Source of the DNA: Metaphire vulgaris
Lineage: Eukaryota > Annelida > Clitellata > Crassiclitellata > Megascolecidae
Reading direction: 5' to 3'
Assembly (NCBI GenBank): GCA_018105865.1
Contig: CM030868.1
Coordinates: 3,286,113 to 3,350,112 of the forward strand
Length of the DNA stretch: 64,000 nucleotides
The position numbers and the translations under genes were made by a program. Below are positions 13,501 through 24,096 of this stretch, piece after piece. Position 1 is the stretch's first letter. Every line of letters starts with the position of its first letter. The notes under the pieces are model-generated. The model did no database searches. It saw only the letters and a program-made list of their open reading frames with translations, and was not told the origin of the DNA.

Positions 13501-15392
13501 GTTTGATGCATCATATTGTAACTGACTTTAAATGGATGGATTTAAAACTTGGTGCAGTGCAGTGAAGAGGGTCAGATTCGAACCCTCTACCTTTCAATTG
13601 CATGGCAAGAGTGCCACCACTACTCCACCGCACGTCCAAGAAACGTGATAGAACACTAATATTATTATTTTACAAACAAGTGCGTGAAATGTATGGTTTA
13701 TTGTTATTGTTATTGTTCATGACAATTTATATAGCGCCGTAACATAGCAAGGGCCAAAGTCAAGGGTGCTTTACAATAAACGTGGAAACGAGATGTTGAA
13801 TAGGTGCGTCTTTAACTTGTTTGCAAACTCTCCGAAGGAAGTTACGGACGAGTTACGGTTTAGGATAAATATTTAGACAATGGTAAGTTTGGAACTGGAT
13901 TGATTCGGCATAAGCTACAGAAACTGTATCGTATGCGATACAATTTGTAAATTTGTCATAGATTTCTTTGTTTTTAGTACTCACATGCAGGATCTGAAAG
14001 ACGTAACCCGGGATATCCATTATGAAAATTTCCGCGCCAGTTATATCCAAGAGCACATGACCACAGCATCCGATCAAAGGTTGGAAATAAACTTTATTTC
14101 ATATATTTTTTATTTCAAAGTGCCAGCATATTAAAATCCTTCGATGTCGGTTAAAAGCGTTCTTAAAAGCCTCTGTTATGTCGTTACCCTTCCTTCCAAG
14201 TCTCCATCTCTCGACACATTCAAGAAACGTCTCAAGTCGTGGCTATTCAGAACTAGTTATTTAGTTATTTAGTTATGTAATGTGTTCACGCAGTCTATCG
14301 ACTAGTCACCACAATAATCTTGACTTTACTTACTTACTTACTTTACCCTATTGTGAAATAATCTGTGTATTTTTCTTGCAGTAACGTTGTGTTGTCGTTG
14401 TTTTGTTCTGATTAGCGATCAGGCTGATGGCGGAAATGTCAGAACGGAAGCGGATCGGTTATTGCTGCAGAGGGAAATGGAGGTCCGGCATAGATTTGTA
14501 TATTTTCTTATATTATTCTATGGCAGATGCGCATTTTTCTTTTATTGTTGTCAATTCTTGTGTGTCTTTCTCATTTCAGGAACTTTTGGGTGTCTAGCAT
14601 CTTTAACACTTTTAGCATGTACCTTAAGATAATTCGTTAAAATTAGGGTTAAAACACACAACATGAAAAGGTTTCGACTTTTTATGTGTTAAGGAGAAGA
14701 TTGTCAAGAAAGTTGTGTCATTTATCATCATCATCATCATCATCTTCATCATCATAACTTATCATTATTATCATTTCATTGGCCATGAGCTCTTATGTCT
14801 TGGTGGTAATATTGAAATCTTTTGCCACCGATTATGGATAGCATTGTAATGTCGTGTTTCACGTTTGGACTGATTTCTATGCCTTGGGTCTAACTCCAAA
14901 GACACTGCGATTCTATTCTATTGTACTTGATAATTTATATAGCACTACAGCACGGCTAAGGCCAAAGTCAAAAGAATTTTACAAAAGACACTCGTACGAG
15001 ATACGAAATAAGTGTGTTTTAGGGTTCGATGAGAATGACTCGAAGTTGGTTGCCATGGTCACTGAATCCGGAAGTACATTCCAAAGGAGAGGGTTGCCGC
15101 GGGTCACGGATCTTTCTCCAAGCTCCACGGTCTTCAAGCGATTATCTTGTTCATAAAAGGCTTAGGTTCTTGACTGACTGCTGTGAGAGAAGGCTACTCT
15201 AGAACAGTTTAGCTCTCAGAGTGATAGGTGATACCAAATGGTAATAAAATTTTGATCCTTGTAACATGTTGTAATTATTTTTTGTGGATATTTTTGTAGT
15301 TGCACAAAATGCAGGAGATGCTGAAGAAGATGCAGGCCCAGCTGGCAGTCGCCAAGGGCCCCGAAGCTAGCGACATGACAAAAATCTTGTAA
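6712..15392 (+). CDS. Septin, SEPT2 group (GTP-binding cytoskeletal protein)
   Basis: Eleven coding exons join in frame: 6712-6805, 7346-7435, 8215-8338, 10071-10205, 10902-11019, 11858-11959, 12306-12402, 13384-13435, 13978-14079, 14416-14482, 15300-15392 (TAA). All are GT-AG and phases agree. They give 357 residues after the probable N-terminal exon. Counting from the first Asn, the P-loop GESGLGKS is at 32-39, switch I Thr at 67, DTPG at 90-93, AKAD at 171-174, and the septin unique element around [13 protein letters not shown] at 244-256. A short C-terminal coiled coil follows (LLLQREME...[12 protein letters not shown]). The switch-I Thr and overall similarity place it with SEPT1/2/4/5. 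Septins of this group bind and hydrolyse GTP and polymerise into hetero-oligomeric filaments at the cell cortex and cleavage furrow. No frame break is present. The exact start and paralogue remain open. Confidence 0.93.
6927..7093 (+). mobile_element. TA-flanked MITE (CAGTAGAAC family)
   Basis: Begins TACAGTAGAAC and ends near GATCTACTGTA, with a central palindromic match to 28911-29058 and to the outer element at 57184-57534. It lies in the septin intron just after the first core exon. Ends and TA flanks are of Tc1/mariner type. Confidence 0.6.
7233..7313. mobile_element. TTAA-flanked palindromic MITE, divergent variant
   Basis: TTAACCTTTTGCC to GGCAAAAGGGTTAA, with inverted ends. It sits 33 bp before the septin P-loop exon, close to the acceptor. 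Confidence 0.55.
7475..7566. repeat. CA/GA compound microsatellite
   Basis: A CA run of about 12 units switches to a pure GA run of about 34 units. It starts 39 bp after the P-loop exon of the septin gene. Confidence 0.95.
7924..8008. mobile_element. TA-flanked hairpin MITE (CAGGGTGGCGC family)
   Basis: Begins TACAGGGTGGCGCAAAAA and ends with the inverse TTTTTGCGCCACCCTGTA. At 85 bp it is nearly all terminal inverted repeat with a short loop. TA flanks and the end sequence suggest non-autonomous Tc1/mariner-type elements. Other copies are at 51481, 53661, 56821 and 58436. Confidence 0.8.
9600..9852 (-). pseudogene. Fragment of a non-LTR retrotransposon ORF2 C-terminus
   Basis: On the minus strand a short frame reads ...[17 protein letters not shown]..., then [15 protein letters not shown], ending in [11 protein letters not shown]. 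This resembles the end of LINE ORF2 proteins, where an 'I-xG-K-R-GRPR-TW' motif is followed by an A-x-DR-xxW motif. It has no flanking reverse transcriptase and runs into a GAT/GCT simple-repeat tail, as truncated LINE copies often do. It lies in a septin intron. Recognition is by motif only. Confidence 0.5.
9889..9968 (+). mobile_element. TTAA-flanked 80-bp palindromic MITE, core family
   Basis: TTAA-CCCCTTAACCG at one end and CAGTTAAGGGG-TTAA at the other, 80 bp in all, with a conserved middle containing AACTCAATGTAAAATGGAC. The TTAA flanks suggest a piggyBac-type target duplication. The length is too short to encode anything. This is the reference copy for the family. The orientation given here as + has the AATGTAAAATGG core on the + strand. 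Confidence 0.75.
11070..11149 (+). mobile_element. TTAA-flanked 80-bp MITE, core family
   Basis: Same length and core, with ends CCCTTTACCCG and ACGGTTAAAGGG. It begins 50 bp after the septin exon that carries AKAD. Confidence 0.7.
11395..11660 (+). mobile_element. 5S rRNA-derived SINE (SINE3-like)
   Basis: The segment around 11420-11442 contains GTACTTGGATGGGTGACC, which matches the box C region of eukaryotic 5S rRNA almost exactly. The rest of 5S is missing or degraded, so this is not a functional 5S gene. A body and tail follow, and the tail (GCTTGCCTAGT...ATCAG...CCGGACCC...TCATT..AAGTAT) recurs at 23578-23656. A 5S-type head on a repeated body is the SINE3 structure. Confidence 0.65.
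12202..12281. mobile_element. TTAA-flanked 80-bp MITE, second subfamily
   Basis: TTAACCCTTAAACC to GATTTAAGGGTTAA. The middle has TGTAACTG and CAATGTAACTGA, partly like the core family. It shares its layout with 49167-49251. It sits 24 bp before a septin exon. Confidence 0.6.
13568..13638 (-). mobile_element. tRNA-derived SINE head
   Basis: On the minus strand, GGTGGAGTAGTGG resembles a tRNA A box. About 40 bp later AGGGTTCGAATCTGACC resembles a B box. Similar heads, also on the minus strand, are at 29830-29897 and, degraded, at 30600-30690. It lies in a septin intron. Confidence 0.5.
13712..13790 (+). repeat. Short interspersed repeat with TATATAGCGCC motif
   Basis: The segment ATTTATATAGCGCCG followed by GGCCAAAGTCAAG...GCTTTACA recurs, diverged, at 14930-15000, 45750-45830 and 56575-56635. 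No coding capacity is visible. Confidence 0.5.
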
Positions 15393-15583
15393 TGCCGGCA
15401 AGTAATTGTCTGTTTGAGAAATCTAGAAAGTAATTTATACGTTATGCGGTGATGGCCAGGAGTATCGGGACTAATAGAGACAAACAAGTTTTGCTTATAT
15501 ATTGTGTTTTCAAATTTCGCATATTAATTATTATCCTTTTGGATATGTGTGTTGGTGTTGTCCGTGCACCTCCAGAGGACAAA

Positions 15584-15589
15584 AATAAA
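15584..15589 (+). promoter_or_regulatory. Candidate polyadenylation signal of the septin gene
   Basis: AATAAA, 192 bases after the septin stop codon. A second AATAAA at 19682 could serve a longer 3' UTR. Confidence 0.35.
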
Positions 15590-15754
15590 TGACACCTAAC
15601 AACACTATTAGGACAGAAGGTTTGATATTTAAGCGTAGATTTGAATGTTCATGTTGTAGGGCCTTTTAGGCTCATTGTAGTGAAAGGATTACCAGATCTT
15701 GTGCGGCCTATGTTAATGGAGTGTTCTTGGTCCAGTCCTGCTACTGTTAGTTTG

Positions 15755-15883
15755 CAGTGGTGACTCCAGGATTTGGCAAGTGGGGGCGTTGGGGTGGCAG
15801 GCAACTTATAAGCATGGGGGCCAACCATTTGTTGATAGGTGTGTAGTGGCAAGTATGGGGTCCCAACAGGGGAGGACACTGGT
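15755..15883 (-). mobile_element. Truncated CAGTGGCGGCTCC-family MITE
   Basis: Begins CAGTGGTGACTCCAGG and matches the body of 60988-61175 (GGGGGCCAACCATTTGTTG, then GGGTCCCAACAGGGG). It stops before the second inverted end. Confidence 0.55.
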
Positions 15884-16989
15884 TTTGTGTATGGTGCTGA
15901 TCAGGATTATAATTTCAATTTTAGGGTGTTCTTTTTTTGTGTAGGGCTCTTTCAAAGTCATGCTTGTTGCAACTTTTTGCATATTGCTCACAGATTAACG
16001 TACCATTTTTATGCTTGTGAATGTGCGTGTTTAAAGATTTACCAGTAGTAAGATTTCATCAATGAACTTTCTTAATCGTGCGCAAAACGCAGGTGTTATA
16101 GAACTATAACCGTTAATTTCTGTGGCTGTGCGCTTTATTTATGCTGAGTCATAGAAATATTTAGTAGATACTGTCAAAAATATATGCGTCTGATCTAATT
16201 GTGCAAACATAGTCGCACGGTGATGTTATCCTGCAGTCCATAGTTTGAATACTGTCCTAAATGCCAATGGTCGAAAGGCCGGAGAGGCATCTGTCTTCGA
16301 TACGTACTTCTGCATCATGTCATATGCATATTTTCTGATTTTTATTAAGGACTATTATTGAACCACAATATTGGATGCCACCACTGATTTGCGAATTGCA
16401 AAGCACAGTTTGTTTGCATTTGATGTAGCCGCTTGTCATTTTGGTAATTCAGTGTTGTTGGTAGTTAATTCTGGGATCAAGTGCAGTATATATTGATTGT
16501 AAACAGACTGGAATCTGCCAATGGCCAACCCTGACTGTGCCACTTTGTTATAAGTGGTGGTTCATGGAAACAGTCTAAAACAGTCAATAAATGTGTAGAT
16601 AGAAGATCACACATATTGACTATATTATTATTGTTATTATTATTAGCTAGACAATTATATGCTCATATATCTATGTCAGCACATTATCATCCTTTAGATC
16701 TGGTCTTAACTCCTTTGGCTTGACCTACTGCCCCTTAGATTGCTAGCCCACCAATATGATAACTGACCTTTCCGGCTTGACCGTTTGGATTTGGTGCACC
16801 ACCAGCTGATGTCATAGGCATTGTGATATTGGTGCCATAGAAGTTTGATTGATTGATTGATTGATTGATTGATGACTTCACTTTCCTGTGACTGTCCTTT
16901 TGTTCATTTCTAATGCTTTTTAGTATAACCACCCAGATGGGCATTTAAGAATTTTGAGTCCCCCAAGTTGTAGGAGTGAAAAGCCTTAA

Positions 16990-17088
16990 CCTTTGGTCTT
17001 TCTATATAAGTAAAATATCTTTGCTGATTCTTTGTAAGTACATATCTTTGCTGATTCTATGTAAGTAAATATCTTTGCTGATTCATAA
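16990..17088. repeat. 29-bp tandem repeat, three copies
   Basis: The unit TATCTTTGCTGATTC plus TATGTAAGTA is repeated three times with one or two differences, in the probable septin 3' UTR. Confidence 0.7.
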
Positions 17089-17298
17089 CTCTCTGTTGAA
17101 TGTTAGTTGGTCATTGTGAGCTTACATAGACCTGCTTATATTACGCATTAAAGTTGGAATTGTTAACAATCAAAATTTAGATAGACCTTTAATTTAAAGT
17201 ACTTACTGTTGTCTTTAGTTATATACAGCTGAAAGCAGATGCTGAATTTTCCTGTAATTTCAGATGTGGTCCTATGCTGATATTCAGTATAATACCTA

Positions 17299-17299
<1 letters not shown>

Positions 17300-17351
<52 letters not shown>

Positions 17352-17373
17352 CATCATCATCATCATCATCATT
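17300..17373. repeat. ATT/ATC microsatellite
   Basis: About 17 ATT units followed by seven ATC units. Confidence 0.95.
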
Positions 17374-20300
17374 ATGTGTATAAATATGTGGCAACATCTT
17401 TGAATTTATGCTTTAATTGTTATTTGCTGTTTTGAACTTTAACTGCAAGATTTTTTAAACAAAAGGGTGGATTCAAAGTGTATTTTATTAATGTTTGACT
17501 CTTTGAGGCTGATTTTTAAAATTCTCTACCTTGATTGTCTGATTTGTGCCAAAAGAAGCTTTCTAATCATTCTTTTATTCGGTGTCTTTTTAGATATTAG
17601 GATGCAGATATTCTGAATTGCATAATTTGGATGACGATGCCCGATTTATCTATTGATTAATATAATAATAATTATTATTATTATTATTATGTAATTTAAA
17701 GTGGATTAGAAGGCTAAGTAAGCCTGTGTGAAAAATTAAAATGACTGATTTAAGCATTCAAGTTTCCAGTTAGTACGGTAAACTGGCATTCTTGTGTAGA
17801 CTTTCTTTTTCGTATGGAACGTGTGTGTTTGTGAGCATACATTCATGCATACCACATACGTGCACTGATTTGAAAAATTATATTTGTTTGGTATGTTCAA
17901 GGATAAAAATTCTAAAAGATCTAGATTTTTGGGTGTAATAATTTTATAATTGTGTTATTGTGATGTCAACTTGGAGCATATTCCTAAGTTTTGTCCTATA
18001 CAACAGGTGTACAAACTCTATTTGACTTAGTGTAAATTTCTGGAAGTTTTAATCATGAAAAGAAACTTTTATTCTGCATTATTTTTTACCTTTGCTAATA
18101 GCTGTCAAGAGGTTTTATTGTGTCAGACAATTGACTTATATCTGCTTGCTTTAAGAGGTGACGAAGTTATAAGGCAAACAGATTTGCACACGAAGACAAA
18201 ATGAAGTACTTATATTCAAGTTCGTTATTTGTTTAATGCTGGATTATTATGTTTGCAAAGTTGGGGCTCAGCTATGGCCTGTTGTTGTTGTTGAAAACTC
18301 TGCTACTTGGAAAGATGAGAACAAACTTTATAAACTTGTTTACTGTATTCAGCAGTTTTCACCCATCAAATCGTATTGTTCACTAGCAGGACATCATCAT
18401 CTGTACCCAATGTAAATAAGCACACAAATTTTTGTGCAATTTGATTCTGAACGTAACACTGTGAGTGCTATTGTGTGTTTAAAAATATGTAGGAATGGAT
18501 TATTTGCCAGTTTAACCCCATTGCAGCCATGGTATGCATGAAACCACTGTGCCAACATCAACCATTATGTCCATGTGTTTACATGTCATGATGGTACATG
18601 GAGCGTTAAAGGCTCATGGTGTGCAAATGGGTAGCTTAATTAATGCGTAAGAGTTGTCCATTTTGGGTAGAGCTGTTATGTCTGTGTTAAGCAATTACCA
18701 ACTTAATGGCTAATCAAACATTGCTGTTAATCAGCTATTAATATTGGTAGTCCACTGGTTGGAACACCAAAGTAGCAATGGCAGTGGCTGTTCTAAATGC
18801 TTTTGCTGACAAAGTCATATATTATTCCGGTTACATTTTCGATATCAACTGGTTGCCAGTGTGTTTTGATGTTTCTCGTGTACAGAATTTTTATTGATCT
18901 CAAGAATGTTTCCTTTAGAAATTGGTTTCACTTGAGTGCATACTGAGGTAAAATTACTGAGGCTTTAATTTTCTGTGGATACGGTAAATTTTCACATTGT
19001 TTTGATTATAGTGCAAAAAGAAATTTGTAATCAGTGAGTGTAAGTAACTGTCTTGCTAGAGATGTAACAATTGTGTGAAACAATAATAATGAAAGAATTG
19101 AGAATAAGAATTGTGCAGACTTTACAGCAAAATACAATGCAATTTGACAGTGATCTAGTAGTAATACTTTATGAAAAAAACACCAGAAGAATTAGTTTGC
19201 TGGTACTGTATTTTGTAAAATTTGGGTGTGTTTGCATTTCTTCAATTGACTTGTTACATAATTTGAGTTTTAAGCACATTTGTCATTCCTACAGATTTAA
19301 CCCTCTTAATTTTTAAGCTATTTGCTCTATTGAACGCATTTAAAATCTCTGTAAAGTTATAATTCACTTGTAAGGTGTTGTGTCTATATTGTGCCAATAG
19401 TTTTAACAATGTGCAATGTATAATTTGTATGGGATGTGCAATTATTATTATAGATCATTTTAGTTTTGTGTAATTTGCTGCTTTAATTAAGACTTCATTG
19501 CTTTAAACTTGCTGTGCAAAAGTAAACATAAGCAAAAGTAGTTGCCATCATGTAGTATCGAAAATCACATATTTGATTCTAGATTGATTTAGCCTTAGCA
19601 CAGTCGATGTGAAAAGTTTCAGTGTATCAATTTATTGTTACTGTACATCAGTTTACAAATTATTAATGTAACTGCAACAAGAATAAAAAAATTAACTTAA
19701 TTCAAAAGGTTATGGTTTTGTCTATTGAATTTTACATACATATTTACACACTTGTAAGCAAATAATTACTGAAGAAATGTAGGAAATAATCAAGGCTATA
19801 CAGAGACAAGTGGCTTCAGGAGAACTGTTGTTTTCTCCATTTAAACTGAGCAGGTTTTGTTGCTTACTGTATAATTTGGTTCTTGCTTATGAATAGTACC
19901 TTCCAAGGTTTTGAAACACATGAAAAATGTGCATTGGAACAAGTTTTGTAAATACAAGGCATATGTATGCATATTTAGATCCCCAAAAGCAATTTGGTTG
20001 TATTGGTCACTCACAAAAGTAAGTAAGTGTAAAAGCAATAGAATTGAGGTATCCATCATCAGCTGTAGTTTTGTGACACTGGTATCTTATATTTACCATA
20101 GGCTTTACGTGTATTAACATTGTTCTACTGTAGTAAATGGTAACAAATACTGTTACATTAAATTACATTACTGCAAAACTGCATGTTCAGTTTACAGTAT
20201 TTACATTACACTGTCTGTTACAGATTTCGTGTTTTGATATATTTAATTGTTCTACATTTTGCTTGCTTTGAAATTTTGTGTGTGCATGTTCACAAATATT

Positions 20301-20995
20301 GTCGATTTTTCATTGTAACTGCTGTAGTAGCTTCTTTAAAGTTTCATTAAAAATTTCAATACAAGTAAGCATTCTTATGCAAATTCTGTGCCTTGTTTAT
20401 TCTAGAAGGGAACTGCATTCCGAAATTTTACAGAAAAAACATGCGACATCAAACCTGCTGTACAGTTAGTTATGCAGATTACGTGTAAAGATTTACACTG
20501 GGTTGCCAATTACCAGGTAATTACAGAAACCAATTTCACTTTACATAAGTGCATACTCTTTGACTTTGTGGCAGTAGGTGACTTAACAGTGGGGGAGAAA
20601 TAACGTTTCACTGTTAATATATACAGTATATACATATATTGGTGGCATAGCCACAGGGGTGGCCCCATTCTGGGTGGGACTGGTCATGGGATTGGCACAA
20701 AACCGTTGAGAAATTTGGGGGTAGGTAGCATGACCAAAGGGAATACATGAATGTGTCAAGAACTCGCAAGGTTTTTGCTTGTGCCCCCTTATTTTGGAAT
20801 CCTTGCTACACCACAGTATACTGTATGTGTGTGTACACTAGTATTAAATGGTTAGAACTGTAATATCTAAAGTAAAAGCCAACAGCAGTGTAAAATTAAT
20901 GATATTTTGAAATCACTACCAGAACATAAGTTTGTTCTAATGCAATGTTCCTTTACAGGCTACATACACAATTCTCTTTCTGTTCAAAAATTAAA

Positions 20996-23900
20996 CTATT
21001 CACTAACATTCATATTCACACCATCAAACTTAAAGATGTACCTCGACCCATTGTTGCTACTTGGTTTTTCATATTCGAGTTTGTGAAAGTTTACGTAGTG
21101 ATGCCTCAAATCAACATTATTCTTATACCTTTTACTACAAATCCTACAGGCATATCTTCGCTCTCCTGTGTGAACCTTTTGATGCTTGTTCAGATAATCC
21201 TTCGTGATACAAGCGTAGCCACACACCGAGCAAACGTGGGACTTGATCCCAGCATGTATTCGTTTGTGATGCACAAAGGATGCTCTCGACCAGAACTCTT
21301 TCTGACAGAGCCCACAAGCATACACACCTCTGTGTGCCGACATGTGCTCATTCAGCCGAATCTTGATGGGAAAAGCCTTGGGGCAGATGTCACAGGTATA
21401 GGGACACATGTCGGAATGGGTTGCCAGGTGACTCGAGAGTACTCTTCTGTGAAAAGCCGCAATGGCACACAGCGCAAACATACGGCCTTTCTCCGCTGTG
21501 ATTTTTTTCGTGCGTAGCCAGCGAACTTTGATATGCAAACGTTTTTCCGCAACTCGCGCAACGATAACCCTTCCCTGCGGTGAAGTTTCAGATGCAGCCT
21601 CGTCGCTTTTGCCGACGTTAAGGTCATGCCACATAATTCACACAATGTTGGCTGTTTAGCCGTATTGTCTTGTTCTTTTAGAAGAGACGATCGGTGAATT
21701 TCAAGAACATGATTCTGCATTTCCAACCTTGTCTTTGCCTAAAAATTCGCAGAGCTCACATTTGAAACCTTTCCCGTGCTTGACATAGCCGTGTTTGTCA
21801 AGCAAGTGTTCAGTCAACGAGAACTCTCCCAAGAAGCTCTTTCCACAGATGTCGCAGAGACATGGCCCGTTTACGTTGTGCATGAGTAGGTGCTTGTTCA
21901 AATTGTTACGCATAGTAAATTTCTGACCACAGACGCTACACTCGTATGGCTTCAAACCAGTGTGCGTTGCTCTGTGAGCTTTGAGAGAAACTGGAAGAAG
22001 CACACAAGCGGTTACAATCACTGCACTTGTATTTCTTGGACCACTCTGGCTTCACAGGAGTAGGTATGTGTAGCTTAGTGTGTGCTCTAAGGACTGGCCG
22101 CGATGGAAACACAAGCCCGCAAAACGCGCATTTGCGGCACACGTCCCAGTGGTACCGTATTCGGTGTCTCACTAGCCCATACTGGGACGTGAACACCGAA
22201 GGACTTTTCGCATCGCAGAATCCACAAACATAATGCGAGACACCGTTCACTCTGATAGGTTCAATGACTGACAAAACAGTTTCGTTTGTTTTCTCTGAAT
22301 TTTCCGTCATGTCCATACCGTTTAGTGGAACCACTTCGTTGACGTCCTTTTGAGACTCCGCACAAACATTACCTTTGCCTGGACAAGATGATTCGCCGTT
22401 CAAGTCGCACGTTTTGTCCCGTACGTCATTACAGCGGTTGACCTTGCGAGGAAATTTGCCGCAATCATTCTGTAAGTCCACCGCTTCTGCATTCTTTTTT
22501 CGGCTCTTGCGACGTTTTGTGCTCACCGTGGTCGATTTGTACTTCTGTTCTTCGCTAACAGAAAAACCATTGTCAACATCGCAAACACCAACCTCACCCT
22601 GGAGTTCTCCATCAATCGTGACACGGTCTGTTATCCTGCCCTCCTCAGCAGAAATAGCTATCTCTGCAGGTTCCTTTCTATTAACAATCAACAAAGACCT
22701 TCCTCTGCTTTTGTTGTTCACGATTTGATCATGTTTAGGCAGAATCTTTATATAATTTCCTGGACAGCTCTGGGCTGCCACGCTAAATTTTTCTTGATCC
22801 TGTGCCGTTTTATCTGCAGTTTTAGAGTTTCTGTAAAGACAAAATGAACAAATATTACATAACTACAGCCACTGTGTTTTACAACAATCTGCATGTTCAA
22901 GAGCCAATACTAGAAATCATTTAGCAAGCTGAGGGGAAGTGCAATGAGCCAAGAGAGAGATTATTAATTTTAGCCAAGAGATCCCGATATAATCCATTTT
23001 ACATTGAGTTACATTGCTTAAATTAAATAAGATCTTATTTACAATATTTTAATATTTACACACTAATATAACAAATCAACTTGTAAAGTCATGTATTATG
23101 CCTATTGCCTGCACTATTTCAAATTCATATCCCGGGTATGTTTCATTCTAAAATAATATATATTCCACAAAGATATTTTAAGCTTATTAAATGGTAAATT
23201 ATTATTTATCACATATGTTAATAACATCAAACACAGGTAAATGTAGGTCTAGAGAAATGGTGTTAGCCTGGATTTCCCAAACTTTTTTGAACTGCAACCC
23301 ACTTCAGCAGCTTTATAATATGCCATGATTCAGCAAAAATATTGTCAACTAAAATTGGATAAAACTAACCATTTTAATATAAGCCATGCATGGAGGATTG
23401 CATACATATATAAATTTCTTAAAACCTAAGCCTACTTGCAACTTTCAAGGCTTGATATTGTGACATTTGTTAGAAAATGACACTTGAATCTAATTTCACA
23501 CCACCCAATGCAACCCACTAGACTCAGCCCTGCAACTCAATTTTGGGTTGTGGCCCACAGTTTTGGAAACACTGGCTGTAAGCCACCGGTGTCGCTGCTT
23601 GCCTAGTACCCGGAGATCAGTGGCCGGACCCAACACTCATTCAAGTATGGGACTACTTTTTTAATAACATCAATAAATTTATAAATAGCATAAAAATAAA
23701 AATATCTGAATAATGATCATGCCTAATGAAGGTCATCTCACATCCATGCAGGGTCTGAAGGCTGAGGCCCATTTTTGACATCTTCCCAAACAACGTAGAC
23801 AGCTGGTCCATATGCGAAAAGGCAACTGGCAGAAGCAACCTCCCTGTGTAGATGAAATTTACTGCAATCTGCAAGATGTCGAGCTCGATTTCTGGAAGGT

Positions 23901-24096
23901 ATATGATATGCGGAACAGCGGATGGCGCTGCCTCGAGAGCCGACAAGAAAACTGGACTGGCTGCTGCCAGAAGCATGCCATGAGCTTTCATTTGGCCACC
24001 GCACTTTGCCAACAGGACAGTGTCGCACAGGAAACCACGCTCTTGATATTTCGGAAACGATTCGGAAATTGTAAGAAAATGTTTTAGTCCAACCAT
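20996..24096 (-). CDS. BTB-C2H2 zinc-finger transcription factor, finger exon broken by four frame shifts
   Basis: Exon 1 (24096-23742) encodes a BTB/POZ domain: FLCDTVLLAKCGGQMKAHG, MLLAAASPVFLSAL, then YLPEIE and FIYTGRLLLP. The preferred exon 2 starts at 22813, where phase agrees. The stronger-looking acceptor at 22830 would need another exon, because the direct join makes a stop. Exon 2 runs to the TAG at 20998-20996. It encodes a charged linker, then 13 C2H2 fingers with the usual linkers (HTGLKPY, HSGERPY, HTGERRY). The frame is lost four times, near 21984-21992, 21717-21732, 21565-21573 and 21431-21445. At three sites one extra base breaks a finger whose spacing is canonical if it is ignored. 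At the fourth, two bases of a CT repeat appear missing. Family members bind DNA and recruit co-repressors or self-associate through BTB. This is either a recent pseudogene or an intact gene with assembly errors. Confidence 0.8.
23578..23656 (+). mobile_element. 3' tail fragment of the 5S-derived SINE
   Basis: GCTTGCCTAGTACCCGGAG and the following CATTCAAGTATGGGACTAC match the 3' part of the element at 11395-11660. The 5S-like head is absent. It lies in the intron of the zinc-finger gene, 86 bases from the BTB exon. Confidence 0.55.

Larger units (their letters stand above)
15393..20995. other. Gene-poor region between convergent genes; probable long 3' UTRs
   Basis: No exon is recognisable. 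The + strand is strongly T-rich up to about 19.7 kb, and few MITEs are present compared with the introns, which fits transcribed 3' UTR. AATAAA motifs on the + strand lie at 15584 (192 bases after the septin stop) and 19682. On the minus strand AATAAA lies at 20401-20396, about 600 bases after the zinc-finger stop. The region also holds a truncated CAGTGG-type element at 15755, a TTGA run near 16852-16873, a 29-bp tandem repeat and an ATT/ATC microsatellite. Confidence 0.45.

Noticed and set aside
20945..21517. A 190-residue + strand frame
   Set aside because: It is the antisense shadow of the zinc-finger exon.
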